From JANSYL01 sp963921255 (lineage in GTDB: Bacteria > Pseudomonadota > Alphaproteobacteria > Rhodobacterales > Rhodobacteraceae): a DNA stretch of 64,000 bases. The stretch covers positions 186,001 to 250,000 of the forward strand of contig CAWUEW020000003.1 of NCBI GenBank assembly GCA_963921255.3, in the 5' to 3' direction. Shown piece after piece: positions 50,423 through 58,682 of this stretch; position 1 is the first letter of the stretch; each line of letters opens with the position of its first letter. Both the position numbers and the translations under genes were made by a program. The notes beneath the pieces are model-generated. The model made no database searches and was not told the origin of the DNA. It was given only the letters and a program-made list of their open reading frames with translations.

Positions 50423-52369
50423 TTAGCGCATGTCCGGGGCAACGGCTTCTGCGGCCAACTCCGGCACAAGCGCGTCGATGCCAACGACCGATGTTTGTTT
50501 CTCACCCAGGCGGCGCACGGTCACCGTGCGGTCTTCAACCTCTTTGCGGCCGATTGCCAAGATGACGGGCACCTTGCCGACCGAATGTTCACGCACCTTG
50601 TAGTTGATCTTTTCGTTCCGAATGTCCGCCTCGGCCCTTAGGCCGGCAGATTTCAGCATTTCGACAACTTCATGCACGTAGTCATCGGCCTCGGACACGA
50701 TCGAAGCCACCACGACCTGGCGTGGGGCCAGCCAGAAGGGCAGGCGGCCCGCGTGTTCTTCGATCAGAATGCCGATGAACCGCTCAAAGGACCCGAGCGT
50801 CGCGCGGTGCAGCATCACCGGACGGTGCTTTTCGCCATCCGAGCCGATATAGGAGGCATCCAGCCGCTCGGGCAGAACGAAATCCACCTGATGCGTGCCG
50901 CATTGCCAATCCCGTCCGATGGCGTCGGTCAAAACGAACTCCAGCTTCGGTCCGTAAAACGCCCCTTCGCCCGGGTTCAACTCGGGCTCGATCCCCGCGG
51001 CGCGGGTGGCCGACAGAAGGGCCGCTTCGGCCTTGTCCCAGATCTCGTCCGACCCGGCCCGCTTGTCCGGGCGGTCCGAGAACTTTACCCGAAACTCGGG
51101 GAAGCCCAGGTCGCGATAGATGTTCGACAAGAAGTCGATATAGGTCGCGGTTTCGCTTTCGATCTGATCTTCGCGGCAGAAGATATGGCCATCGTCCTGC
51201 GTGAAGCCCCGCACGCGCATGATGCCGTGCAGGGCGCCCGATGGTTCGTACCGGGCACAGGAGCCGAACTCGGCCATGCGCAGTGGCAGGTCGCGATAGG
51301 ACTTCAGGCCCTGATTGAAGATCTGCACGTGGCACGGACAGTTCATGGGCTTGAGCGCATTCACGGCCTTTTCGCGGGCATGCTCTTCGTCGACTTCGAC
51401 GATGAACATGTTTTCCTGGTACTTTTCCCAGTGTCCGGATTCGACCCACAACTGGCGATCCACCACTTGCGGCGTGTTCACCTCGACATAGCCACCGCGG
51501 CGCTGCTGGCGGCGCACATAGTCCTGAAGCTGCGTGTAAATGGTCCACCCGTTGGGGTGCCAGAAAATCTGCCCACGGGCCTCTTCCTGCATGTGAAACA
51601 GGTCCATCTCGCGTCCCAGGCGCCGGTGGTCGCGCTTTTCCGCTTCTTCGAGGAAGTGCAGGTATTTCTTGAGATCGTCGCGGTTCTTGAATGCCACGCC
51701 GTAGATGCGTTGCAACATGGGGCGGTCGCTGTCACCGCGCCAATAGGCCCCCGCCACACTCATCAGCTTGAACGCGTCGGCGGGCAACTGGCCGGTATGC
51801 TGCAAGTGCGGGCCCCGGCACAGATCCTGCCAGTGGCCGTGCCAATACATCCGGATCGGCTGATCTTCGGGGATCATGCCGACCAGTTCGACTTTGTAGG
51901 GCTCGTTATTGGCTTCGTAATACTTCACCGCACGGTCGCGGTCCCACAACTCGGTCGTGACCGGATCGCGGCGGTTGATGATCTCTTTCATCTTGGCTTC
52001 GATCTGGCCGAGGTCTTCGGGCGTGAAGGGTTCGGACCGGTCGAAGTCATAGTACCAGCCGTTTTCGATCACGGGGCCAATGGTGACGCGGACATCGGGC
52101 CAGATTTCCTGCACGGCGCGGGCCATGACATGGGCAAAGTCGTGTCGGATCAGTTCCAGGGCCTGATCGTCATCCTTCATGGTGTGAATCGCGATGCTGG
52201 CATCCGACGTGATCGGCCAGGCCAGATCCCAATGCGCGCCATCGAGCGTCGCACTGATGGCCTTTTTAGCGAGCGAGGTCGAAATATCCGCGGCGACCTC
52301 TGCAGCGGTGATGCCGGCTGCGAAGCTGCGGGAATTGCCATCGGGGAACGTCAGGGAAATATCGGCCAT
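50423..52369 (-). CDS. thrS: Threonyl-tRNA synthetase
   Basis: A 648-residue class II synthetase with all usual parts: N-terminal TGS domain (MADISLTFPDGNSRSFAAGI), editing domain with the HDFAHVMARAV zinc-like motif, class II core (MNCPCHVQIFNQGLKSYRDL, motif 2 in ARYEPSGALHGIMRVRGFTQ, motif 3 in HRATLGSFERFIGILIEEHA) and a C-terminal anticodon domain. Start and length are standard. No T-box or operator-like leader is evident in the 192-base upstream gap. Confidence 0.97.
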   Translation of the reverse strand: MADISLTFPDGNSRSFAAGITAAEVAADISTSLAKKAISATLDGAHWDLAWPITSDASIAIHTMKDDDQALELIRHDFAHVMARAVQEIWPDVRVTIGPVIENGWYYDFDRSEPFTPEDLGQIEAKMKEIINRRDPVTTELWDRDRAVKYYEANNEPYKVELVGMIPEDQPIRMYWHGHWQDLCRGPHLQHTGQLPADAFKLMSVAGAYWRGDSDRPMLQRIYGVAFKNRDDLKKYLHFLEEAEKRDHRRLGREMDLFHMQEEARGQIFWHPNGWTIYTQLQDYVRRQQRRGGYVEVNTPQVVDRQLWVESGHWEKYQENMFIVEVDEEHAREKAVNALKPMNCPCHVQIFNQGLKSYRDLPLRMAEFGSCARYEPSGALHGIMRVRGFTQDDGHIFCREDQIESETATYIDFLSNIYRDLGFPEFRVKFSDRPDKRAGSDEIWDKAEAALLSATRAAGIEPELNPGEGAFYGPKLEFVLTDAIGRDWQCGTHQVDFVLPERLDASYIGSDGEKHRPVMLHRATLGSFERFIGILIEEHAGRLPFWLAPRQVVVASIVSEADDYVHEVVEMLKSAGLRAEADIRNEKINYKVREHSVGKVPVILAIGRKEVEDRTVTVRRLGEKQTSVVGIDALVPELAAEAVAPDMR

Positions 52370-52561
52370 GGGCCAGTCTCCTCGTCGGTTTGGCGCCTAC
52401 AAAACGCCCGGTTGCGGGTACAGGTTTGTGCGGTATGTGACCGTGCGGATGCAGCTTGTCAACGCTGTTCCCGGTCGGGTCGGCGCGTGGCGCGTCACGT
52501 GGCGCAAAGACGACAACGCGCGCCCCTCGGACAGGGCGCGCGGTCGTCGATGGATCGGGGG

Positions 52562-52975
52562 TCACACCCGCGTGGCAAACACGGCGTAGCCGAGGATCAG
52601 GATACAGACCCATCCGGCCGTGAAAATGATGGGCCGCAAGGGCATCTGGGCGACACCGGTAATCATCCCAACCGCGTGCCCGACCCGGAGCCAGAAAAAG
52701 ACGATGGCGGTCCAGTAAGTCAGCGCCGTGAAACCGTCGATCTGGTGCAGGATCAGGATCAGGATAGCGAAGGGCAGCCCCTGCTCCAGTAGGTTGATAT
52801 GAGCGCGGTTGGCGCGCATCACCCAATCGGGAAGCCCGTCGCCTCCGTGCGGTCGTTGGAACGGGTTCACACCTTGCGGCATGTGCATATTTACACCGAC
52901 AATATACGGGATCCAAAGCGATGCCGCCAAAAGAGTCAGGCAGGTGAGCACACCAAGTTCTGTTGGGAAATCCAT
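52562..52975 (-). CDS. MAPEG family membrane protein
   Basis: A 137-residue protein with four hydrophobic helices. MRANRAHINLLEQGLPFAIL matches the membrane-associated eicosanoid/glutathione metabolism signature (RANRAHxN). Bacterial members are glutathione transferase-like or of unknown role. The ATG at 52975 lies three bases after the restored stop codon of the SRPBCC gene upstream, so the two were probably an operon. Confidence 0.85.
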   Translation of the reverse strand: MDFPTELGVLTCLTLLAASLWIPYIVGVNMHMPQGVNPFQRPHGGDGLPDWVMRANRAHINLLEQGLPFAILILILHQIDGFTALTYWTAIVFFWLRVGHAVGMITGVAQMPLRPIIFTAGWVCILILGYAVFATRV

Positions 52976-52978
52976 GGT

Positions 52979-53432
52979 TCAGGCCTCCTCGTGTTCCGCC
53001 CAGAGGTGATCCCCACCGAAATGGGTTGGGGGTGCCGGTTTCCAGCCAGGTCTTGAGCCCTGCGAGCGTGCGCGCCCATCCGTCTGCGGTCCCACCGGAG
53101 GGGTCGTGGGCAAGGTTGCGATGTTCGACCGTGAGGCAGCAGTAGTCGCCTTGTGGGTCGATCAGATAGGTGACCTCGCTCACCTTGGCGTCCGGTTCCC
53201 ATTTGGGTTCGAAGCTGGTGACCAGTCGGGTCTTGGGCTCTACGATCAGTTCTCTGGCGTGCAGTGTTTCGGTGCCGTCCGGTGTCAGGTAGACGAGGGT
53301 ATCGCCCCGCCGCTCGGCCGTTTGCTCGAGGAAATCATAGTGCTGCATCGCGTCGGCATTGGTGAGCGCGTCCCACAAGGCGTCTTGCGAGCATTTAATG
53401 AACGTCTGCATCATGAAATCGGGTTTGGTCAT
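52979..53432 (-). pseudogene. SRPBCC (AHSA1-like) protein gene with a one-base frameshift near its end
   Basis: From ATG 53432 the frame encodes MTKPDFMMQTFIKCSQDALW and a complete AHSA1-like domain, then at the end (TWLETGTP) it runs without a stop far into the neighbouring MAPEG gene. If one G is removed from the run of five at 53028-53032 (five C on the coding strand), the reading becomes THFGGDHLWAEHEEA and stops at 52979-52981, three bases before the MAPEG start. The domain itself is intact, so the product could still fold. The cause is either a natural slippage mutation or a homopolymer error. It is a paralogue of the C-terminal domain of its upstream neighbour. Confidence 0.7.
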
Positions 53433-53446
53433 ATCGGTGGTCTCCG

Positions 53447-54190
53447 TCACATTGCCATTTTCATGGGCTGGCCGGTTTCGAGATACGATTTGAGGGACGC
53501 GGCCAGACGTGCCCACCCTTCGCCAAAGCCCTCTTGGCCCGGCGCGATATCATAGTGTTCGATGGTCAGCTTGCAGGTGTCGCCCTGCGCCTCGATCAGG
53601 TAGATCATGTGCGAGTTTGGCGCGTCCGGGCCCATGAACAGCGGCTCGAAGGTCATGGCGATCCGCGATTTCGGATCCATCGCCGTTGTCACCTGGCGCA
53701 GCATGTCGTCGCCGTCCGGCTTGATGAAGCGCGTCACCTTTCCGGGGATTGCATTGCCCTCCACTTGGCTGCAGGCGAAGTGATAGGCGGCCATCTGATC
53801 GGCCTCGGTCAGGGCATCCCACAGGGCGTCCTGCGAGCAGCGGATGAAGGTTTGCATCATGAAGTCTGGTTTTCCCATAGCGGTTTCCCGTTCCAATCGT
53901 GATTTGAGATCGCTCAACGCCTGCGCCTGGGGACGCAGAAACGGCGCGACCCACCGGTCGAGCATGTCCTGCAGGGGCATCGCGTTGAGATAGTGGTGTT
54001 TGAACCGTCCCTGCCTCCGGGTGACGATCAGATGGGCGTCTTCCAAAACCTTCAGGTGTTTCATCACTCCGAACCGGGTCATTTCGAGCTGCTCTTCCAA
54101 CTCGGTCAGGGTTTGCCCGTCCCTTTGGCGCAAACTGTCCAGAAGCGCGCGGCGGGCGGGGTCATTGAGGGCTTTGAAGATCGTATCCAT
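53447..54190 (-). CDS. Fused ArsR-type regulator and SRPBCC (AHSA1-like) domain protein
   Basis: A 247-residue fusion. Residues 1-95 are a winged helix ArsR-type DNA-binding domain (MDTIFKALNDPARRALLDSL, TRFGVMKHLKVLEDAHLIVT), without metal-binding cysteine motif. Residues about 100-247 are an AHSA1/SRPBCC domain beginning MGKPDFMMQTFIRCSQDALW. Such two-domain proteins are common regulators that may sense hydrophobic ligands. The next gene on the strand is a second AHSA1 copy of the same origin. A palindrome at 54212-54227 lies 22 bases before the start and is a likely operator. Confidence 0.85.
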   Translation of the reverse strand: MDTIFKALNDPARRALLDSLRQRDGQTLTELEEQLEMTRFGVMKHLKVLEDAHLIVTRRQGRFKHHYLNAMPLQDMLDRWVAPFLRPQAQALSDLKSRLERETAMGKPDFMMQTFIRCSQDALWDALTEADQMAAYHFACSQVEGNAIPGKVTRFIKPDGDDMLRQVTTAMDPKSRIAMTFEPLFMGPDAPNSHMIYLIEAQGDTCKLTIEHYDIAPGQEGFGEGWARLAASLKSYLETGQPMKMAM

Positions 54191-54211
54191 GGCAGGCTTA
54201 TATGTGATTCG

Positions 54212-54227
54212 ATAGTCACGTGACAAT
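54212..54227 (-). promoter_or_regulatory. Palindromic operator of the ArsR-SRPBCC gene
   Basis: ATAGTCACGTGACAAT has a perfect 10-base core GTCACGTGAC (54215-54224) and two further matching pairs outside one mismatch. It stands just upstream of the ArsR-type gene start and about 100 bases before the divergent hydrolase gene, a typical place for an autoregulatory operator. Confidence 0.5.
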
Positions 54228-54323
54228 ATGGTAACATAAAAGAATTCCGGATCGGCCCATTGCCTGACCGGGTCTTGCGCGGCAGATAGAAGGGCACCGA
54301 TGCGCGACCTTGGGGGGTAAACC

Positions 54324-55073
54324 ATGGCGGATTCACAGATTTTAGCGACGGCCAGCGGGCGCAGCCTCGCCTACCACCGCCATGATGGCACCGGCCCCTG
54401 GATCGTGTTTTTGGGTGGCCTCCGCTCTGACATGACCGGCACGAAGGCTGTGTATCTGGAAGACTGGGCGCGATCCCAGGGACGGGCGTTCCTGCGATTC
54501 GACTACTCGGGCCACGGACAGAGCAGCGGTACGTTCACGGACGGATGCATCGGCGATTGGGCCGAGGATGCGGCGGCCGCACTGGACGCGCTGACCGATG
54601 GACCGCTGATCCTCGTCGGGTCGTCCATGGGGGGGTGGATCAGCCTTCTGATGGCGAAACGCAGCCCCGACCGACTGGCCGGGCTTGTGACCATTGCAGC
54701 CGCGCCGGACTTTACCGAGGACGGGATGTGGGGCGCGTGGTCCGACGAGCAAAAGGCCGCTTTGGAGTTGGACGGACAGGTGGCCCTGCCGTCTGAATAC
54801 GGCGAGCCGATGATTATCACGCGGCGCATGATCGAAGACGGTCGTGACCAATTGGTGCTGCGCAGTCCGCTGCGCATCGATGCGCCGGTGCGCATGTTGC
54901 AGGGCACCGCAGACGCGGATGTCGACATGTCGGTCGCGCTTCGCCTGCTGGACCATTTGGAGGGCGGGGATACTCGCCTCGAACTGGTCAAGGGGGCGGA
55001 CCACCGGTTTTCGGATCCACCCTGCCTGACCACGATCACCCGCGCCGTGACCGAGGTGTTGGGCGCTGCGTAA
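54324..55073 (+). CDS. Alpha/beta hydrolase
   Basis: A 249-residue soluble alpha/beta hydrolase. The oxyanion segment is IVFLGGLRSD, FDYSGHGQS follows strand 4, the nucleophile elbow is LILVGSSMGGW (Ser), and ELVKGADHRFSDPP supplies the histidine. The pattern resembles ABHD10-like esterases of alphaproteobacteria. The substrate is unknown. It is divergent from the ArsR-SRPBCC gene and is followed after 22 bases by a second hydrolase gene. Confidence 0.85.
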   Translation: MADSQILATASGRSLAYHRHDGTGPWIVFLGGLRSDMTGTKAVYLEDWARSQGRAFLRFDYSGHGQSSGTFTDGCIGDWAEDAAAALDALTDGPLILVGSSMGGWISLLMAKRSPDRLAGLVTIAAAPDFTEDGMWGAWSDEQKAALELDGQVALPSEYGEPMIITRRMIEDGRDQLVLRSPLRIDAPVRMLQGTADADVDMSVALRLLDHLEGGDTRLELVKGADHRFSDPPCLTTITRAVTEVLGAA

Positions 55074-55095
55074 CCTTGGAACATGGCTCGGACGC

Positions 55096-56061
55096 TTGGT
55101 GCTGATCCTCGCGGTTGGCGGGGCAGCCTTTGTGATCTTTCCGGGCGAACCTGTCCGACGGGGGGAAGGCCAGATGCCGGAAATCTCGGATGCCGACGCA
55201 TTTCTCGCCGCGCGTGAAGCGCAGTTTCCCGACATCCGTCCGGGAGAACAGGCCAGGATTGTCTGGATTGGAAGCCCCGGACAACGCAGCGATCTGGTGG
55301 TGGTCTATGTGCATGGGTTTTCAGCGGGTCCCGAAGAACTGCGCCCCGTGCCCGATCACGTGGCCCGCGCCCTTGGGGCAAACCTGATCTTCGCGCGATT
55401 GCCCGGGCACGGGCGCAGCGACTCCGCGATGGGTGAACCACGCGCGGGAGATTGGGTCGACGATACCGCCCAGATGCTGCACCTCGCGCGTCAGATCGGG
55501 GACCGCATTCTTGTCGTTGGCACCTCGACCGGCGGCACGCTTGCGACCTATGCCATGACCGAACCGGACATGGCCGAACACTTGGCCGGGGTCGTTCTGA
55601 TCTCGCCCAATTTTGCCGTGAACGCGGCCGGCGCGCGTTTGTTGGAGGCGCCGTTTGCACGGCTTTGGGTGCCGTGGGTTCTGGGTCAGTGGCGGTCGTT
55701 CGAGCCCCTAAATCCGGGGCACGCACGGCATTGGACGACGCGCTACCCGACGACCGCGCTGGTCACCCTTGGCGCGACGATGCGGGCCACCCGGCAACGC
55801 ACCCAAACCACGGCGTTCACACAATCCCCAATCCCAGTGTTGGTCTTGTATTCCGACACCGACGAGGTCGTGTCCGCCGCCGCGACCGAAGACGTCATGG
55901 GTCGGTTCGAAGGGGCGATATCGATACGCAATCTGACCCTTCCGGACACGGGCGCAGACCCCCGCGGGCACTTGATCGCCGGCGATATTTTGAGTCCGGC
56001 CATGACGGGCCCGGTCACCGACATAATCGTCGACTGGGCGCGAGAGTCGGCGGCCCGCTAA
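55096..56061 (+). CDS. Membrane-anchored alpha/beta hydrolase
   Basis: A 321-residue protein. A hydrophobic N-terminal segment (LVLILAVGGAAFVIFPGEPV) may anchor it to the membrane or act as a signal. The hydrolase core has VVVYVHGFSAGPEELRPVPD, RLPGHGRSD, ILVVGTSTGGTLATYAM (nucleophile Ser), LVLYSDTDEVVS (Asp) and DPRGHLIAGD (His), close to monoglyceride/lysophospholipase types. No ATG fits; TTG 55096 or GTG 55099 are the possible starts, and the ribosome site is weak, so the N-terminus is uncertain. Confidence 0.75.
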   Translation: MVLILAVGGAAFVIFPGEPVRRGEGQMPEISDADAFLAAREAQFPDIRPGEQARIVWIGSPGQRSDLVVVYVHGFSAGPEELRPVPDHVARALGANLIFARLPGHGRSDSAMGEPRAGDWVDDTAQMLHLARQIGDRILVVGTSTGGTLATYAMTEPDMAEHLAGVVLISPNFAVNAAGARLLEAPFARLWVPWVLGQWRSFEPLNPGHARHWTTRYPTTALVTLGATMRATRQRTQTTAFTQSPIPVLVLYSDTDEVVSAAATEDVMGRFEGAISIRNLTLPDTGADPRGHLIAGDILSPAMTGPVTDIIVDWARESAAR

Positions 56062-56096
56062 CCGCCAAAAAATTTGCACCTGATAAAAATCTCTTG

Positions 56097-56112
56097 CCGA
56101 AACCGGTTTCGG
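56097..56112 (+). promoter_or_regulatory. LacI-type operator before the solute uptake operon
   Basis: CCGAAACCGGTTTCGG is a perfect 16-base palindrome with the central CG expected of LacI-family operators. It lies 30 bases before the start of the LacI-type gene and is followed by that gene's ribosome site (GGGGAGGAG). Autoregulation and control of the operon are inferred. Confidence 0.7.
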
Positions 56113-56141
56113 AGGGAATTTTCTGAGTCGGGGAGGAGCGC

Positions 56142-57227
56142 ATGACGCAAAACGGGACACAAAAATCCGTTCGTACTCGCGCTACGATTAGCGATGTCGC
56201 CCGGGATTTGGGCGTCAGCAAGGGCACGGTCAGCCGCGCCTTGAACGGGTATCCGGATATTGCCGAGGGCACACGCCTTCGGGTGCGCCGCGCGGCCGAG
56301 CGTCTGGGCTACCGCCCGCTGGCGCAGGCGCAGGCGATCCGCACCGGACGTGCGCGTGCCCTGGGTCTTGTGCTGAATGCCGGTGGCCAGAATGCGCATA
56401 AGCCCTTCCTGACGGATTTCCTCGATGGGATCAGCCGCGCTGCCAGTTCCGAGGCCTGGACCCTGACAGTATCCACGGCGATGGACGAGGCCGACGAGGT
56501 CGAAACCCTGGCCCGCCTTGTCGATGAGCGGAAGGTCGACGGGTTCATCCTTCCCCGCACGAAAACGCATGACCCGCGGATTGATCTGCTGCGCGACCGC
56601 GACGTGCCGTTCATCCTGTATGGCCGGACGGCTGATCCGACCAATTGCGCTTGGTTCGATATCGCAGGCGAGGACGCGATGCGCGACGCCGTCCATCGAC
56701 TTGTCAGGGCCGGGCACAGACGGATCGGTTTCATCAATGGCGCGGCGGTGTACCACTATTCGATCTTGCGGCGCGGGGGCTATGAGACGGCCCTGCGCGA
56801 CGCGGGCCTGCCCGTTGATCCGGAATTGATGGCGGAAGGCGCGATCTCGATGCCTGAAGGTGAGGTGGCGGGCCTGCGGCTGCTGGATCTGCCCAACCCG
56901 CCGACCGCGATTGTGTGCGCCCTGGATCTGGCGGCGCTTGGGGTCTACCGCGCGGCCGAGCAGGCCGGACGCACCGTCGGCAAGGACCTCGCCGTGATCT
57001 CCTATGACGGCATCCCGGAAGCCGCGGTTGCAACCCCGCCGCTCAGCACATTCGCGGTCGATGCACGGGCCGCCGGGCGACGCCTGGCCGAAATGTTGAT
57101 CGCCCGCATTCGCGGCGCGGCCCCCGAAACACTCCGCACGACCGTGCCCGCGACCCTGATCGCGCGGGCCTCGGACCAATTCACACTGGCGAAACCGGGC
57201 ACAGACCCGGCCCGCGAACCCGCTTAA
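56142..57227 (+). CDS. LacI family regulator of the solute uptake operon
   Basis: A 361-residue LacI-type regulator. The N-terminal helix-turn-helix and hinge are ATISDVARDLGVSKGTVSRA, LNGYPDIAEGTR and VRRAAERLGYRP; the rest is a periplasmic-binding-like sugar-sensing domain (GLVLNAGGQNAHKPFLTDFL; RDRDVPFILYGRTADPTNCA). It probably represses the following transport and hydrolase genes in the absence of the solute, through the palindrome at 56097-56112. The binding protein gene starts 29 bases after its stop. Confidence 0.9.
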   Translation: MTQNGTQKSVRTRATISDVARDLGVSKGTVSRALNGYPDIAEGTRLRVRRAAERLGYRPLAQAQAIRTGRARALGLVLNAGGQNAHKPFLTDFLDGISRAASSEAWTLTVSTAMDEADEVETLARLVDERKVDGFILPRTKTHDPRIDLLRDRDVPFILYGRTADPTNCAWFDIAGEDAMRDAVHRLVRAGHRRIGFINGAAVYHYSILRRGGYETALRDAGLPVDPELMAEGAISMPEGEVAGLRLLDLPNPPTAIVCALDLAALGVYRAAEQAGRTVGKDLAVISYDGIPEAAVATPPLSTFAVDARAAGRRLAEMLIARIRGAAPETLRTTVPATLIARASDQFTLAKPGTDPAREPA

Positions 57228-57256
57228 CGGCATCATCACCAACGGGAGGAAATGAC

Positions 57257-58609
57257 ATGTTGGTAAAATCCACGGGGCGCATCGCGCTCCTGGCGGCGGC
57301 ATCGACCCTGGCCTTTGTGTCAGTCGCTGGCGCTGACACGATCCGCTTCTGGACGACCGAAGAACAGCCTGAGCGCCTTGCACGCCAAGAGGCGATGGCA
57401 GCAGACTTCACCGCCGAAACCGGCATCGAGGTCGAGGTTATCCCGGTCAGCGAGAATGACCTCGGCACGCGCGCAACCGCCGCGTTCGCCGCTGGCGATC
57501 TGCCTGATGTGATCTACCACACCCTGCAGTATGCCCTGCCCTGGGCCGAAGCCGGGATCCTCGATATCGACGCGGCCACGGACGTGATCGAGAACCTTGG
57601 CGAAGACACCTTCGCCGCGGGCGCGCTGGAAATGGCGTCGACCGAAGATGGCATCGCGTCGGTTCCGGTGGATGGCTGGACGCAGATGTTGGTCTACCGC
57701 GCCGACCTCTTCGAAGAGGCCGGGCTGGAGCCGCCGAACACCTATGAAAACGTGCTGGCGGCTGTGGAAGCCCTGCACAACCCGCCAGAGATGTTCGGCT
57801 TTGTGGCCGCAACGAAGGTGGATGAAAACTTCATGAGCCAGGTGCTCGAGCACGTCTTCCTTGCCAATGGCGTGTCGCCGGTGGACGAAGATGGGTTCGC
57901 TGAATTGGACGAAGAGGCCACGACCGAGGTTCTTGAGTTCTACGCCGCCATCACCGAAGCGTCGCCGGACGGGGAACTCTTCTGGCAGCAGTCGCGCGAA
58001 CTGTATTTTGCAGGCCGTGCGGCGATGATCATCTGGTCGCCCTTCATCCTCGACGAACTGGCCGGTCTGCGCGACAGCGCCCCGCCGACCATCACGGATG
58101 ACCCGACCAGCTCGGAACTGGCGTCGCGCACGGGCATCGTCACCAACTTTGCCGGTCCGTCCAACCCTGACGGCGCGGCCTGGGGCGACGTCCGGTACTT
58201 CGGCATCACCGCTGACGCCGACACCGACAACGCCATGGCCTTCGTCGAGTACTCGATGAACGAAGGCTACACCGCCACGCTGGCCATCGCGCCGGAAGGC
58301 AAGTTCCCGGTCCGTCGCGGCACCGAAGACAACCCGACCGCCTTTGCCGATGCTTGGGCGCAGCTGGACGTCGGCGTTGACCGTCGTGCCCCTCTGGGCA
58401 GCCTCTACCCGCAGGAGATGATCGACGAGATCGTTGGCGGTCTGGATGTGGCGCAGCGTTGGGGCGTGACCGAAGGCCAGCTGGCCCTGGCCAGCCGGAT
58501 CATCAACAGCCAGGTCATCAACCGCCTGGTGCGCGAGTACATGGACGGCGTGCGCGACGCTTCGGCCACGGTCGCGCTGATGAACGAAGAACTGGCGCGC
58601 ATCGAATAA
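57257..58609 (+). CDS. ABC transporter substrate-binding protein (sugar-type)
   Basis: A 450-residue periplasmic binding protein of the family 1 (MalE/UgpB) type. The signal peptide is about MLVKSTGRIALLAAASTLAF, cleaved near SVAGAD. The mature part opens TIRFWTTEEQPERLARQEAM and contains DLPDVIYHTLQYALPWAEAG and FAGRAAMIIWSPFI. It collects the solute in the periplasm and delivers it to the two permeases downstream. GGGAGGAAATGAC precedes the start. A 10-base hairpin after the stop (58624-58654) probably gives it a longer-lived message than the permeases. Confidence 0.9.
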   Translation: MLVKSTGRIALLAAASTLAFVSVAGADTIRFWTTEEQPERLARQEAMAADFTAETGIEVEVIPVSENDLGTRATAAFAAGDLPDVIYHTLQYALPWAEAGILDIDAATDVIENLGEDTFAAGALEMASTEDGIASVPVDGWTQMLVYRADLFEEAGLEPPNTYENVLAAVEALHNPPEMFGFVAATKVDENFMSQVLEHVFLANGVSPVDEDGFAELDEEATTEVLEFYAAITEASPDGELFWQQSRELYFAGRAAMIIWSPFILDELAGLRDSAPPTITDDPTSSELASRTGIVTNFAGPSNPDGAAWGDVRYFGITADADTDNAMAFVEYSMNEGYTATLAIAPEGKFPVRRGTEDNPTAFADAWAQLDVGVDRRAPLGSLYPQEMIDEIVGGLDVAQRWGVTEGQLALASRIINSQVINRLVREYMDGVRDASATVALMNEELARIE

Positions 58610-58623
58610 GCGCCTGATCTGAT

Positions 58624-58654
58624 CCCTTGGGCGCGGTGCGTCCACGCCCAAGGG
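58624..58654 (+). promoter_or_regulatory. Hairpin between binding protein and permease genes
   Basis: CCCTTGGGCG (58624-58633) pairs perfectly with CGCCCAAGGG (58645-58654) around an 11-base loop, followed by CCTTTCCTTTCC. Such intercistronic hairpins stabilise the binding-protein mRNA or partly end transcription, so that binding protein exceeds permease. Confidence 0.6.
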
Positions 58655-58682
58655 CCTTTCCTTTCCGTCCGGAGGTTCACCG

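Noticed and set aside
52266..53432. A long minus-strand product joining the SRPBCC domain to 260 further residues
   Set aside because: The extra part is the MAPEG gene read in the wrong frame; a one-base shift in a G run restores a normal end.
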